This document shows positions 17,694 through 25,907 of a stretch of 64,000 nt of DNA, one piece after another. The notes beneath the pieces are model-generated. The model ran no database searches. It saw only the letters and a program-made list of their open reading frames with translations, and was not told the DNA's origin. The stretch lies in contig JAJUFH010000002.1 in the NCBI GenBank assembly GCA_029266035.1, forward strand, positions 159,358 to 223,357, read 5' to 3'. The DNA comes from Sinomicrobium sp. GTDB lineage: Bacteria > Bacteroidota > Bacteroidia > Flavobacteriales > Flavobacteriaceae. The stretch's first letter is position 1. Each line of letters starts with the position of its first letter. The translations under genes and the position numbers were made by a program.

Positions 17694-19862
17694 CTATAGA
17701 TTCTCTTTGATAAAATTGGTCATTTTGGTGTACAATTGCAGTCTGGTATTTCCTCCGTATATTCCGTGATTTTTATCCGGGTAAATAGCCCAGTCAAACT
17801 GTTTATTGGCTTGAACCAAAGCCTCAATCATCCTCATAGTATTCTGTACGTGTACGTTATCGTCTGCTGTACCGTGTACCAACAAGTAGGCTCCTTTGAG
17901 TTTATCGGCGTGATTTACCGGTGAATTATCGTCATAACCGGAAGGGTTTTCCTGTGGAGTTCTCATATAGCGCTCGGTATAGATGGTATCGTAAAACCTC
18001 CAATTGGTTACTGGTGCTACGGCTATAGCCATCTTAAAGACGTCATTGCCTTTGAGAATGCAATTAGACGCCATAAAACCTCCATAACTCCATCCCCAAA
18101 TGCCGATGCGCTCAGCATCGATATAAGTTCTTTTTCCCAGTTCTCTAGCGGCTGAAATCTGATCTTCTACCTCGTATTTCCCCAATTCCTGATAAGTTTG
18201 CTTTTTGAATTTAGCTCCCTTAAAACCGGTTCCTCTACCATCAACACAGGCGACGACATACCCTTGTTGAGCCAACATTTGATACCAGTAATCGTTAGAC
18301 ACTCCCCATGTGTTAGCCACTTGCTGAGAACCGGGACCGCTGTACTGAAACATGAACAGAGGATATTTTTTACTAGGATCAAAATCTGTAGGCTTAATCA
18401 TCCACATATTCAAATCATTGCCATTCACATGTATGGTAGAAAATTCTTTGACCGGCAATTTATATGGCTCCAATTTCTTCAGCAGCTCCTCATTGTTTAC
18501 AATCTCTCTCAGCACCTTACCACTCGTCGCGTCGTTAAGGGTATAGCGAGGGGGTGAACTAATGCTGGAATGAGCATTGATAAAATAACTAAAATCGGCA
18601 CTAAAGGTCGCACTGTTAGTTCCCTCTTGAGAAGAGAGTCGCAGTTTTCCCTTGCCATTGAGTTTTACCGAATATACATCTCTATTTATAGAACCGTTTT
18701 CAACTGATTGATAGAATATGCGTTTGCGCTTCTGATCGTATCCATAATACTGGGTTACCTCCCAAGGACCTTTGGTGAGTTGGCCGATCAGTTTTCCGTC
18801 GATATTATAGTGGTAGATATGATTGTAACCGTCTTGTTCGCTAGTCCAGATAAAGCTGTTGTCTTTCAAAAAAGTAAGATTGTCGGTAATATCGATATAG
18901 GCCTCATCGGTTTCGTGAAGGGCAACTCTGGTTTTATTTTCACTGATGCTGTAAAGCACAAGGTCTAAGGTATTTTGATGCCTGTTTAACACCTGCACAC
19001 TCAGCAGATCGGCATCGCTAGTCCACTGTATTCTGGGAATGTAGTACGCCTCCCCCAGATCGACTTTTTTGGTAGAACCACTGTTTATATCGTAGACATA
19101 AAGCTCAACCTCTGCATTCTTCTCTCCCGCTTTAGGGTATTTAAACAGCTGCTGTGAAGGGTAGAGTTCCTTTCCGTAAATATCCATGGAAAACTCGGGC
19201 ACCTCACTTTCGTCAAACTTTATATACGCCAAATGAGTACCGTCGGCATTCCACTCAAATGCCCTTACAAAGGCAAACTCTTCTTCATATACCCAATCAG
19301 TAACCCCATTGATTATGCTATTCTTTTTGCCATCTGTAGTGAGTTGTATGGTCTCTCCAGTTTGCAGATCTTTAATATAGATATTGTTATTAAACACAAA
19401 AGCCACTTTTGTACCATCGGGTGAAAAAGTAGGCTCTTGCACTTTGTTATCGGACAACTTCACTGTTTTGCGATCCGCTAGGTTATAAACATAATAAATT
19501 CCGAGTTTCGATCGGCGATAAACCGATTCCATATCCGTAGCCAACAACAGCTTGCTCTCGTCTTGACTAAAGGTATAGGAAGTAAAATAAGAAATCTCTT
19601 TGAGCTCGCGGGTGGACACTATGGTTTCCACCTTTTTGAGAGTACTGTAATCGTATTTATCTACCGATACTACACGCTGCTCCTCGTCAAAATTGAGAAT
19701 GGAATACTGTTTTCCATTCTTCATAGAGTGCAGTACATCCATACCTCGGGTACTAAAAGTTCCCCCCCATATTTCTTCAAGTGTGATCTGCTTTTGCGCA
19801 CTGAGTACTCCTGTAAATCCCATCAATAAAAGAAAAAAGAAAAAATGTTTTTTCATAGACAT
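17694..19862 (-). CDS. Dipeptidyl peptidase IV-type S9 serine peptidase
   Basis: Releases X-Pro (or X-Ala) dipeptides from peptide N-termini, probably in the periplasm. The 722-residue protein has a Sec signal peptide (about 3-22, ending LSAQ), a DPPIV N-terminal beta-propeller (about 90-440, with the Glu pair of WVYEEEFAF that binds the substrate amine) and a C-terminal S9 hydrolase. The nucleophile Ser is in GWSYGG (about 592), Asp in GTADDNVH and His in DKNHGIYGG. It is immediately upstream of a peptide transporter. Confidence 0.94.
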   Translation of the reverse strand: MSMKKHFFFFLLLMGFTGVLSAQKQITLEEIWGGTFSTRGMDVLHSMKNGKQYSILNFDEEQRVVSVDKYDYSTLKKVETIVSTRELKEISYFTSYTFSQDESKLLLATDMESVYRRSKLGIYYVYNLADRKTVKLSDNKVQEPTFSPDGTKVAFVFNNNIYIKDLQTGETIQLTTDGKKNSIINGVTDWVYEEEFAFVRAFEWNADGTHLAYIKFDESEVPEFSMDIYGKELYPSQQLFKYPKAGEKNAEVELYVYDINSGSTKKVDLGEAYYIPRIQWTSDADLLSVQVLNRHQNTLDLVLYSISENKTRVALHETDEAYIDITDNLTFLKDNSFIWTSEQDGYNHIYHYNIDGKLIGQLTKGPWEVTQYYGYDQKRKRIFYQSVENGSINRDVYSVKLNGKGKLRLSSQEGTNSATFSADFSYFINAHSSISSPPRYTLNDATSGKVLREIVNNEELLKKLEPYKLPVKEFSTIHVNGNDLNMWMIKPTDFDPSKKYPLFMFQYSGPGSQQVANTWGVSNDYWYQMLAQQGYVVACVDGRGTGFKGAKFKKQTYQELGKYEVEDQISAARELGKRTYIDAERIGIWGWSYGGFMASNCILKGNDVFKMAIAVAPVTNWRFYDTIYTERYMRTPQENPSGYDDNSPVNHADKLKGAYLLVHGTADDNVHVQNTMRMIEALVQANKQFDWAIYPDKNHGIYGGNTRLQLYTKMTNFIKENL

Positions 19863-19917
19863 AAATTAAAATTTTTCAGATTGCCTTTTTACAAAAAAGA
19901 CATCCCTACCTACAAAA

Positions 19918-19947
19918 CACGGTTTGCTAGGCTCTCAAAACACCGTG
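19918..19947 (-). terminator. Possible terminator after the amidohydrolase-like gene
   Basis: A 6-bp inverted repeat (CACGGT / ACCGTG) with an 18-base loop lies between the amidohydrolase-like gene and the DPP-IV start. Read on the minus strand it is followed by TTTTG; the plus strand also has a T-run. The stem is short, so the call is tentative. Confidence 0.4.
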
Positions 19948-19975
19948 CTTTTTTACCACCTACAGAAGCTATAAA

Positions 19976-21112
19976 TCAGTACGGATAGCGACTATTGGGG
20001 AAATCGTATCCCATCCAGCTGTTTAAATACTCGATAATAGCACGTTTAAACTGATGGCTAGAACGCAAGCGAATATTAGCATTGTTGCGAACGTTAATCC
20101 CTGGTGTTTCTATCTGTATTGCGATGATATTATCGTCAAAGCCCGTTGTCGATCCGATACGTGCATTTCCGTATTTTCGAGTCACATACCCCCCGTTAAA
20201 ATAAGGTCTGCGTTTCGCTTTGCCCTTAGACAGGCCGAAAAGTCGTTTATTGCGATCTAAAATAGGGATTTCAACACTCGGTACTGCCGTTACATTTTCG
20301 GCTGCCAAAAGACCTCCAAAACTTTTCGGTCCTCTTATGAGCTGAGAAAAAGGTACATCTGGATGTCGGTCTGCCAGAGATGCTATACTGGAAGAATCGG
20401 CCAATTTGTCGAGATAAGCATCCGGTTGCTCCAAGGCGTGATTAGGCAAAGCATAGCCTATTTCTGTTTGACAAATAAACCGACTCAGCTTCGTTTTCCC
20501 CGTTACTACCGACTCATACTCCTGTTCGAGACCATCGCTATACTTGTGAGCATGCCCGTGTACATCTAAAAATAATGCACCTTTTCCGCCTTTCTGTCTT
20601 TCCGCCATCACTGAACGACCTAAACTCAAGAGTTCGTGATAGCTCATATAGGTTGCCTTTGCATCGGCATCTGTATAGCGGCCATCAACCTTATTTGGGT
20701 AGGTATTGGGATCCACGCGCTTGCGGTGAATGGTGTTGACTATAATCCAAGGTTTTTTATCAGTGTCTTTTTCAAAGAGAGTTGCAATAGCATTGACAAG
20801 TGGATGTGTGGCAATATCTCGCCCTGTCTTTCCGGTTTCGGGTATAGGTGGATTTCCTACAGCTACACCGTCGTGAGGCGCTCCTAAAAACAACGGACTG
20901 TCTGCATCGCCTACCACCAAGTACACATACTTTTTATATCCGAAAATAGTATCTCCCACCTGATACCAGCTATCTTTGTATTTCACAACGCCCAAAGAAT
21001 CGCTTAATTGTTTTTCTTCACTGCCTAAATCACTCGAATTAACAGTGACAGATGTACCGTAGCAAAGACCAAAGCACACAAATAACAAAGAGGTGACAAA
21101 CGCCTTTTTCAT
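19976..21112 (-). CDS. Exported N-formylglutamate amidohydrolase-like protein
   Basis: The 378-residue product has a Sec signal peptide (about 3-19) and resembles the N-formylglutamate amidohydrolase fold: HDG in LGAPHDGVAV, GKTGRDIATHPLV, the IVNTIHRKRVDPN segment and the DVHGHAH motif, whose His residues could bind zinc. The signal peptide makes classical cytosolic histidine breakdown unlikely. A role in releasing groups from exported peptides or cell-wall material is inference. It lies upstream of the DPP-IV gene on the same strand, 113 bases apart, with a possible terminator between. Confidence 0.65.
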   Translation of the reverse strand: MKKAFVTSLLFVCFGLCYGTSVTVNSSDLGSEEKQLSDSLGVVKYKDSWYQVGDTIFGYKKYVYLVVGDADSPLFLGAPHDGVAVGNPPIPETGKTGRDIATHPLVNAIATLFEKDTDKKPWIIVNTIHRKRVDPNTYPNKVDGRYTDADAKATYMSYHELLSLGRSVMAERQKGGKGALFLDVHGHAHKYSDGLEQEYESVVTGKTKLSRFICQTEIGYALPNHALEQPDAYLDKLADSSSIASLADRHPDVPFSQLIRGPKSFGGLLAAENVTAVPSVEIPILDRNKRLFGLSKGKAKRRPYFNGGYVTRKYGNARIGSTTGFDDNIIAIQIETPGINVRNNANIRLRSSHQFKRAIIEYLNSWMGYDFPNSRYPY

Positions 21113-21314
21113 CCTTAAATTAAATCAGTTATGTTTTGTAAAAACTTCCAGCGATCAGCTATATCAGTCCGTGCTATCGCCAATCGATAAAAGCCTGCCA
21201 ATTATACTGCTTTTTTAGCAAAAAAAATAAATTTTTTCATTTAAACTGTGATATTTCAGATCATTTCACCCCTTGTGACCAACATTGACACCTTTCTTAC
21301 CCGAATTTCTTTAG

Positions 21315-21322
21315 TATCTTTG
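21315..21322 (+). promoter_or_regulatory. Candidate -7 element for mvaA
   Basis: TATCTTTG matches TAnnTTTG and lies 61 bases upstream of the mvaA ATG. At the -33 spacing only TTTC is present, so the match is partial. Confidence 0.45.
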
Positions 21323-21382
21323 CTCACGACCTATTTTGCCGGAAGCCCTCAAGGGGATTCGGACTGCAATGTGTAATGTATT

Positions 21383-22705
21383 ATGACTAAACGAGCCGTA
21401 GAAGGATTCTCTAAACTGAGTAAAAAACAGAAAATAGATTGGCTGGCAAAAACGTATTTTGCTGAACCCGATAAGGCGATAGCGCTATTCACCAAATATT
21501 GGAACGACGACAAAAAGCTACAGCAGCTACACGACGAGTTTATAGAAAATACGATTACCAACTACTATCTCCCTCTCGGTATAGCTCCCAATTTTCTGAT
21601 CAACGATCGCCTTTACACTATTCCAATGGCCATAGAAGAGAGTTCGGTAGTTGCTGCTGCAGGAAAGGCCGCTAAATTCTGGTTGGGAAAAGGTGGTTTT
21701 CACACTTCTGTAGTGGGAACAGAAAAGGTAGGTCAGGTTCATTTTATATACGAAGGTGATCCTAAAACACTAGCTGCGTATTTTGAGTCTGTCAAACCAC
21801 AGTTGTACAAAGACACAGAAGAAATTACGGCTAATATGACCAAAAGAGGCGGAGGGATAAGTAGTATAGAACTCCGCGATATGACCGATAAGCTCCCGGG
21901 ATATTATCAACTGCACTGTACCTTTGAGACTCTGGATGCCATGGGCGCCAATTTTATCAACTCCTGCTTGGAGCAATGCGCTTCAAGCTTTGAAAGCTAC
22001 GCTCAACAATACCCGGCATTCACAGAATCGGAAAAGAACATTCGAGTGGTGATAAGTATACTCTCCAACTACGTCCCCAACTGTCGAGTAAAAGCTTCGG
22101 TTTCCTGTGCAGTAGAAGAGCTAAACGAAGACGGAATGCCCGCAGAAGAATTTGTGGAAAAATTTATCCGAGCCACAGATATTGCTCGGATAGAACCGTA
22201 TAGAGCCGTTACTCACAACAAAGGAATTATGAATGGTATAGATGCTGTGGTACTGGCAACAGGTAACGATTTTAGAGCTGTAGAAGCCGGAGTTCACGCC
22301 TATGCCGCTAAAGACGGAAGATACACCAGTCTTACCAAAGCATGGGTGAATGAAGGTGTATTTAATTTTGAGATAGAAATCCCACTTGCCTTGGGTACGG
22401 TAGGCGGACTCACCAAACTGCATCCATTGGTGAAGTTGTCTTTAGAAATGCTGGGACATCCATCGGCCGAAGAGCTCATGCAGATTACGGCCGTGGCCGG
22501 ACTGGCGCAGAACTTCGCTGCGATAAGATCGTTGATTACCACCGGAATACAACAAGGACATATGAAAATGCATCTGCTCAACATTCTCAACCAGTTGCGA
22601 GCCACCGAAGCGGAAAAAGCGTATTTTGTGGAATATTTTAAAGACAAAACCGTAACACACCGATCGGTAATCGAAACTTTTCAGCAACTAAGGGAAAAGG
22701 CTTAG
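21383..22705 (+). CDS. mvaA: Hydroxymethylglutaryl-CoA reductase, class II
   Basis: Interconverts HMG-CoA and mevalonate, the committed step of the mevalonate isoprenoid route. The 440-residue protein has class II motifs: catalytic Glu in IENTITNYYLPLG (about 55), the Lys in THNKGIMNGIDAVV, Asp in ATGND (about 296), EIPLALGTVGGLTKLHP and His in GHMKMHLLNI. The GHMP kinase starts six bases downstream. Flavobacteriia usually make isoprenoids by mevalonate, so the biosynthetic direction is likely, even though class II enzymes were first known as degradative. Confidence 0.93.
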   Translation: MTKRAVEGFSKLSKKQKIDWLAKTYFAEPDKAIALFTKYWNDDKKLQQLHDEFIENTITNYYLPLGIAPNFLINDRLYTIPMAIEESSVVAAAGKAAKFWLGKGGFHTSVVGTEKVGQVHFIYEGDPKTLAAYFESVKPQLYKDTEEITANMTKRGGGISSIELRDMTDKLPGYYQLHCTFETLDAMGANFINSCLEQCASSFESYAQQYPAFTESEKNIRVVISILSNYVPNCRVKASVSCAVEELNEDGMPAEEFVEKFIRATDIARIEPYRAVTHNKGIMNGIDAVVLATGNDFRAVEAGVHAYAAKDGRYTSLTKAWVNEGVFNFEIEIPLALGTVGGLTKLHPLVKLSLEMLGHPSAEELMQITAVAGLAQNFAAIRSLITTGIQQGHMKMHLLNILNQLRATEAEKAYFVEYFKDKTVTHRSVIETFQQLREKA

Positions 22706-22711
22706 CGCAAT

Positions 22712-23635
22712 ATGAGCACAAAAAAGTTTTACGGCAACGGCAAATTATTACTCACGGGAGAATACGTAGTATTGGACGGTGCACAATGCCTCGCTCTGCC
22801 CACGGTATACGGACAACAAATGACGGTGATCTCTGGAACTACCGCTACACTTTTATGGGTAAGTGAAGACCACAACGGCAACCCCTGGTTTTCACACAAC
22901 TTCGATCTGAGAGATTTCAACAATCCGGAAAGCTACTCCAAAACCGAAGACCCTATCGCAATTCGGCTGGCATCACTGCTTCGCGAAGCTCAAAGCCTTA
23001 ATCCCGACTTTCTCCATCCTGAACAAGGCTATAAAGTTACTACAAGACTGGGCTTTCCACGCGATTGGGGATTGGGATCGTCTTCTACTCTGGTAAGTAC
23101 TATTGCCGACTGGGCCAACATAAACCCGTACTTACTCTTAGAACGCACTTTTTCCGGCAGTGGATACGACATAGCCTGTGCTAGAAATGATTTTGCCATT
23201 TTGTATCGCAGCAGATCTCCGCTACCGGAAATAAAAGCCCTCCGGTTTTCACCTGACTTTAAATCCTGTCTCTATTTTGTGTACTTAAACCGAAAACAGG
23301 ACAGTCGTGAAGGTATTGCACATTACCACAGGCAAAAGCTTTCTAAAAAACAAGCTATAGAAGACATTACCAAGATTTCGCAACAACTACCTCACTGTCG
23401 TAATCTACAAGAATTCGAGCAATTACTCTCTCGTCACGAAAATATCATCTCATCGCTGATAGATATACCCCCTATAAAAGAAAACTTATTTCCCGATTAT
23501 CCGGGAGTGATTAAAAGTCTCGGTGCATGGGGTGGAGATTTCGCACTGGTTACAGCTAGGAACAACCCCAGCGAATATTTTGCATCCAAAGGATATCGCA
23601 CCTTACTTCCCTATGAAGAAATGGTGTTGTGCTAA
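22712..23635 (+). CDS. GYDIA-type GHMP kinase
   Basis: A small-molecule kinase of the GHMP superfamily. The 307 residues include the N-terminal GKLLLTGEYVVLDGA motif, the phosphate-binding GLGSSSTLVS (about 119) and the SGSGYDIACAR motif that names the GYDIA subgroup of Bacteroidota. The gene follows mvaA by six bases, so it is very probably a mevalonate-pathway kinase. Which phosphorylation it performs (mevalonate, phosphomevalonate or other) cannot be told from sequence. Confidence 0.88.
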   Translation: MSTKKFYGNGKLLLTGEYVVLDGAQCLALPTVYGQQMTVISGTTATLLWVSEDHNGNPWFSHNFDLRDFNNPESYSKTEDPIAIRLASLLREAQSLNPDFLHPEQGYKVTTRLGFPRDWGLGSSSTLVSTIADWANINPYLLLERTFSGSGYDIACARNDFAILYRSRSPLPEIKALRFSPDFKSCLYFVYLNRKQDSREGIAHYHRQKLSKKQAIEDITKISQQLPHCRNLQEFEQLLSRHENIISSLIDIPPIKENLFPDYPGVIKSLGAWGGDFALVTARNNPSEYFASKGYRTLLPYEEMVLC

Positions 23636-23648
23636 AAACATGCAGTAC

Positions 23649-23801
23649 TCAATCCAGAGCATTCTTGGTAACATAAGCTCGCCACCCTATAATGGCCAGC
23701 TGCCACTTTGCAGCTTTGGCTATATCCAACTGCTGCTTGCTAAACGAGGGCAATACTGTCTTGTTAATACGGGCAAGAATTTTAAAAAAACGTTTTTTCA
23801 T
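23649..23801 (-). CDS. Conserved-looking 50-residue basic protein
   Basis: A minus-strand frame of 50 codons runs from ATG at 23801 to TGA at 23649. The product begins MKKRFFKILARINK, continues with LPSFSKQQLD and ends with the hydrophobic/aromatic stretch LAIIGWRAYVTKNALD. It is basic, with a possible amphipathic or membrane-associated C-terminal half. I recall short Flavobacteriia proteins of this look, sometimes labelled SsrA-binding protein because of weak similarity, but that name is doubtful. It lies downstream of the blaI-blaR1-like pair beyond a terminator and converges with the GHMP kinase, 13 bases away. Confidence 0.75.
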   Translation of the reverse strand: MKKRFFKILARINKTVLPSFSKQQLDIAKAAKWQLAIIGWRAYVTKNALD

Positions 23802-23865
23802 ATCATTTAGTCTCTATAAATCACTGCACAACACCGAACATTCACCTCAATTACAACACAAGATA

Positions 23866-23891
23866 CAAAAAAACCGCTGGATGGCGGTTTT
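23866..23891 (-). terminator. Intrinsic terminator of the blaI-blaR1-like operon
   Basis: An 8-bp stem (AAAACCGC / GCGGTTTT) with a six-base loop lies 31 bases after the blaR1-like stop. On the minus strand it is followed by more T residues (TTTTTTTG counting from the stem), a standard intrinsic terminator. Confidence 0.8.
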
Positions 23892-23921
23892 CCTAAACTT
23901 TTGTTTTACATACAATTAGAT

Positions 23922-25337
23922 TTACTTTTTAGTAATAACTTGAATAACCCCGTTTTTACCTTGGTCGCCGTATTTGGCGGTGGCTTTCTCTTCTTTCAAA
24001 ATATTGACAGACTTTATCTGTTCTGGGGCAGGCAACATTTCCTGATCTACTACCATATCGTCGACAACCAATAGCGGTTTCTTTCCGTCCTTGGTTCTTA
24101 TATCGACTTCTGTAGACTTCTGGTAGTCGGCCATAAAACCCTTCGTTGAAAGAGCTGAATACCCCGCTTCGTCTACACTGCCATCCCCATTGTACTTCAC
24201 ATAAAACCGAAACGACTTAATAGGTTTATCCGATTTGAGCTTATAGGCTCCTGAGCTATCTCCGGCTTTAAACTTAGAAGCAATTGCGATAATTTCACCT
24301 TTTGAGTTTCGTTTGATTCCGTCGAAGGACAAATCGATCTTATCCTTAGAAATAATCTCTTCTACCTTCTGTTTCAACTCCTGATCGGCAGTGTTTTTGG
24401 TCACCACTATACTCTTCTCTCCGACCACCACAAGAACCTGCTCATTTTCGCCCTTATCACTGTTTGTTTCTTGTGCTACGGTTTTGGTGTTTACCCCTAG
24501 TAAAAAGAAGGCTAAAAACGGGATCACCGCAGTGTACCTCCACAACTGTTTTCTCTCTGATCTGTTTTTGTTTAACATAACTATTCGCTTTTTGATTGAT
24601 GAATTATAAAATGTATTAGTCAATACGTTATTGTCACAGCTCACTCCTACATTGCGGAGCAACAAGCGCTGATAGTCTTTTTCCGAACTGTGATATCCCG
24701 CCGCATAATCGTCGGCTAGAAACTCGAGATTCTGCATTATCACCCTGCGATATCCCCACGCCAATGGGTTCCACCACTGAAACACCACAAGCAGATTGGC
24801 CGCAATGGCGTCGAATGAATGTCTTTGGCGAATATGAGCCAGTTCGTGCAACAGAATAGAATCCCATTCTTTTCCTCTGTTTTTTATTTCCGGATTGTAC
24901 ACTACAAACCCAAAAAAAGAGAAGGGAGATGTAGCTTCTTTCATCTCGGCAAGAATGACATCATCTCTACGTATTTTACGGCATTTTTTAAGCAATGTAC
25001 AAACCGAGAGTAATTGCAACAGTAATCGCCCTGTAAAGAGCAGTACACCTACTGCATATACCGCAAATAAAATCGTTGCCATATCCAAACCTGAATAAGA
25101 ATCTCCGACATCGCCGCGCGATGTAATACTGTCTTCGGTTACCCAACTGTGATCTGCATATACTATTTTTGTAACAAATATCAGGGGTAACACTGCAGCA
25201 ACCCCCAAGCCGAAGAGCAGAAAAAAACGGTTTAGGCGGAAAAAGGTCTGCCTTTGTATAAGCAGGCAATAGCTCAGATAGAACAAGGCGATCAACGATC
25301 CGCTTTTGGCAGTATACCACAAAATATCTTCCATCAC
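23922..25337 (-). CDS. BlaR1/MecR1-like M56 metallopeptidase with TonB-plug-like C-terminus
   Basis: A membrane zinc protease that in the known BlaR1/MecR1 systems relays a signal to cleave or release a BlaI-type repressor. The N-terminal third has four hydrophobic segments, with the zinc motif HELAH (His about 164). A later segment (about 270-285) is followed by a region with no penicillin-sensor (PBP-like) domain. Instead the last 50 residues end in IKSVNILKEEKATAKYGDQG and NGVIQVITKK, which closely resembles the plug motif of TonB-dependent receptors. The gene overlaps blaI by four bases. The signal sensed is unknown. Confidence 0.88.
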   Translation of the reverse strand: MMEDILWYTAKSGSLIALFYLSYCLLIQRQTFFRLNRFFLLFGLGVAAVLPLIFVTKIVYADHSWVTEDSITSRGDVGDSYSGLDMATILFAVYAVGVLLFTGRLLLQLLSVCTLLKKCRKIRRDDVILAEMKEATSPFSFFGFVVYNPEIKNRGKEWDSILLHELAHIRQRHSFDAIAANLLVVFQWWNPLAWGYRRVIMQNLEFLADDYAAGYHSSEKDYQRLLLRNVGVSCDNNVLTNTFYNSSIKKRIVMLNKNRSERKQLWRYTAVIPFLAFFLLGVNTKTVAQETNSDKGENEQVLVVVGEKSIVVTKNTADQELKQKVEEIISKDKIDLSFDGIKRNSKGEIIAIASKFKAGDSSGAYKLKSDKPIKSFRFYVKYNGDGSVDEAGYSALSTKGFMADYQKSTEVDIRTKDGKKPLLVVDDMVVDQEMLPAPEQIKSVNILKEEKATAKYGDQGKNGVIQVITKK

Positions 25338-25702
25338 TTCTTCTTTTCTATTTCTGCCACAATATCTCTTAAATCTTCTACACTAATCTTTTCTTCCTCA
25401 GCAAAAAAGGACACTAATCCCTTGTATGAGTTGTTAAAGTAATCGGAGATCACCTTATTCATATACTTTTTTCGGTACTCCTCTTTTTTCACTAGCGGAT
25501 AATAGCGATGGGTATTGCCGTAGGCCTCATGAGCTACATAGCCTTTATCCTCCAGATTCCTAATCATAGTAGACAAGGTGTTGTAATGCGGCTTATCTAC
25601 TTCGTACTCAGCTAAGATATCCTTTACAAAAGCCCTTTCAAGCTTCCAAAGCATTTTCATTACTTCCTCCTCTTTATGCGTCAGTTTTTGAAGTACTTTC
25701 AT
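25334..25702 (-). CDS. BlaI/MecI/CopY-family repressor
   Basis: A winged-helix DNA-binding repressor of 122 residues. The HTH lies at about 8-70 (LTHKEEEVMKMLWKL, PHYNTLSTMIRNLEDKGYV) and the C-terminal part dimerises and is the usual target of the partner protease. It overlaps the M56 protease gene by ATGA, so the two are translationally coupled. The upstream region carries a good promoter and dyads that could be its own operator. Confidence 0.93.
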   Translation of the reverse strand: MKVLQKLTHKEEEVMKMLWKLERAFVKDILAEYEVDKPHYNTLSTMIRNLEDKGYVAHEAYGNTHRYYPLVKKEEYRKKYMNKVISDYFNNSYKGLVSFFAEEEKISVEDLRDIVAEIEKKK

Positions 25703-25733
25703 AGTGACAAGTGTATTTACTCTATTAGAGCAA

Positions 25734-25763
25734 CAAATATAAACTATTTTTTTAGTTATACAA
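25734..25763 (-). promoter_or_regulatory. Promoter of the blaI-blaR1-like operon
   Basis: On the minus strand TTG (25763-25761) and TATATTTG (25741-25734) are separated by 19 bases, a good match to the Bacteroidota -33/-7 promoter. The -7 is about 32 bases upstream of the blaI ATG. Confidence 0.7.
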
Positions 25764-25785
25764 CTATAAAACCAGTTTTAAAACT
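25753..25785. promoter_or_regulatory. Candidate BlaI operator dyads
   Basis: Two dyads occur here. TAGTT-ATAC-AACTA at 25753-25766 overlaps the -33 element, and the perfect 12-bp palindrome AGTTTTAAAACT lies at 25774-25785. BlaI/MecI repressors bind AT-rich dyads at their own promoters, so autoregulation is plausible. Assignment to BlaI is inference. Confidence 0.45.
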
Positions 25786-25840
25786 AAAAATACAGTTAGC
25801 CAGACATTTCACACGGCATATTATAGGTGATTATAAAAGA

Positions 25841-25874
25841 AAAGCCGGTAATTGAAATTTCAATTACCGGCTTT
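25841..25874 (-). terminator. Terminator of the coaX-to-ppiD operon
   Basis: A perfect 34-bp inverted repeat (two 17-base arms starting AAAGCCGGTAATTG) lies 34 bases after the ppiD stop. On the minus strand it is followed by TCTTTTATAA. Confidence 0.75.
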
Positions 25875-25907
25875 ATACTAATCGAGCCTTTTATTAGGCC
25901 AGTTCTC

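Noticed and set aside
23692..23919. Plus-strand frame of 75 codons after the GHMP kinase
   Set aside because: It runs through the minus-strand small gene and the blaR1 terminator, has no good start region and has poor composition. The minus-strand 50-codon frame is the better explanation.
25841..25874. Perfect 34-bp palindrome as a possible protein-binding site or insertion-element end
   Set aside because: Its place right after the ppiD stop and the T-rich 3' side on the minus strand make a terminator the simplest explanation.
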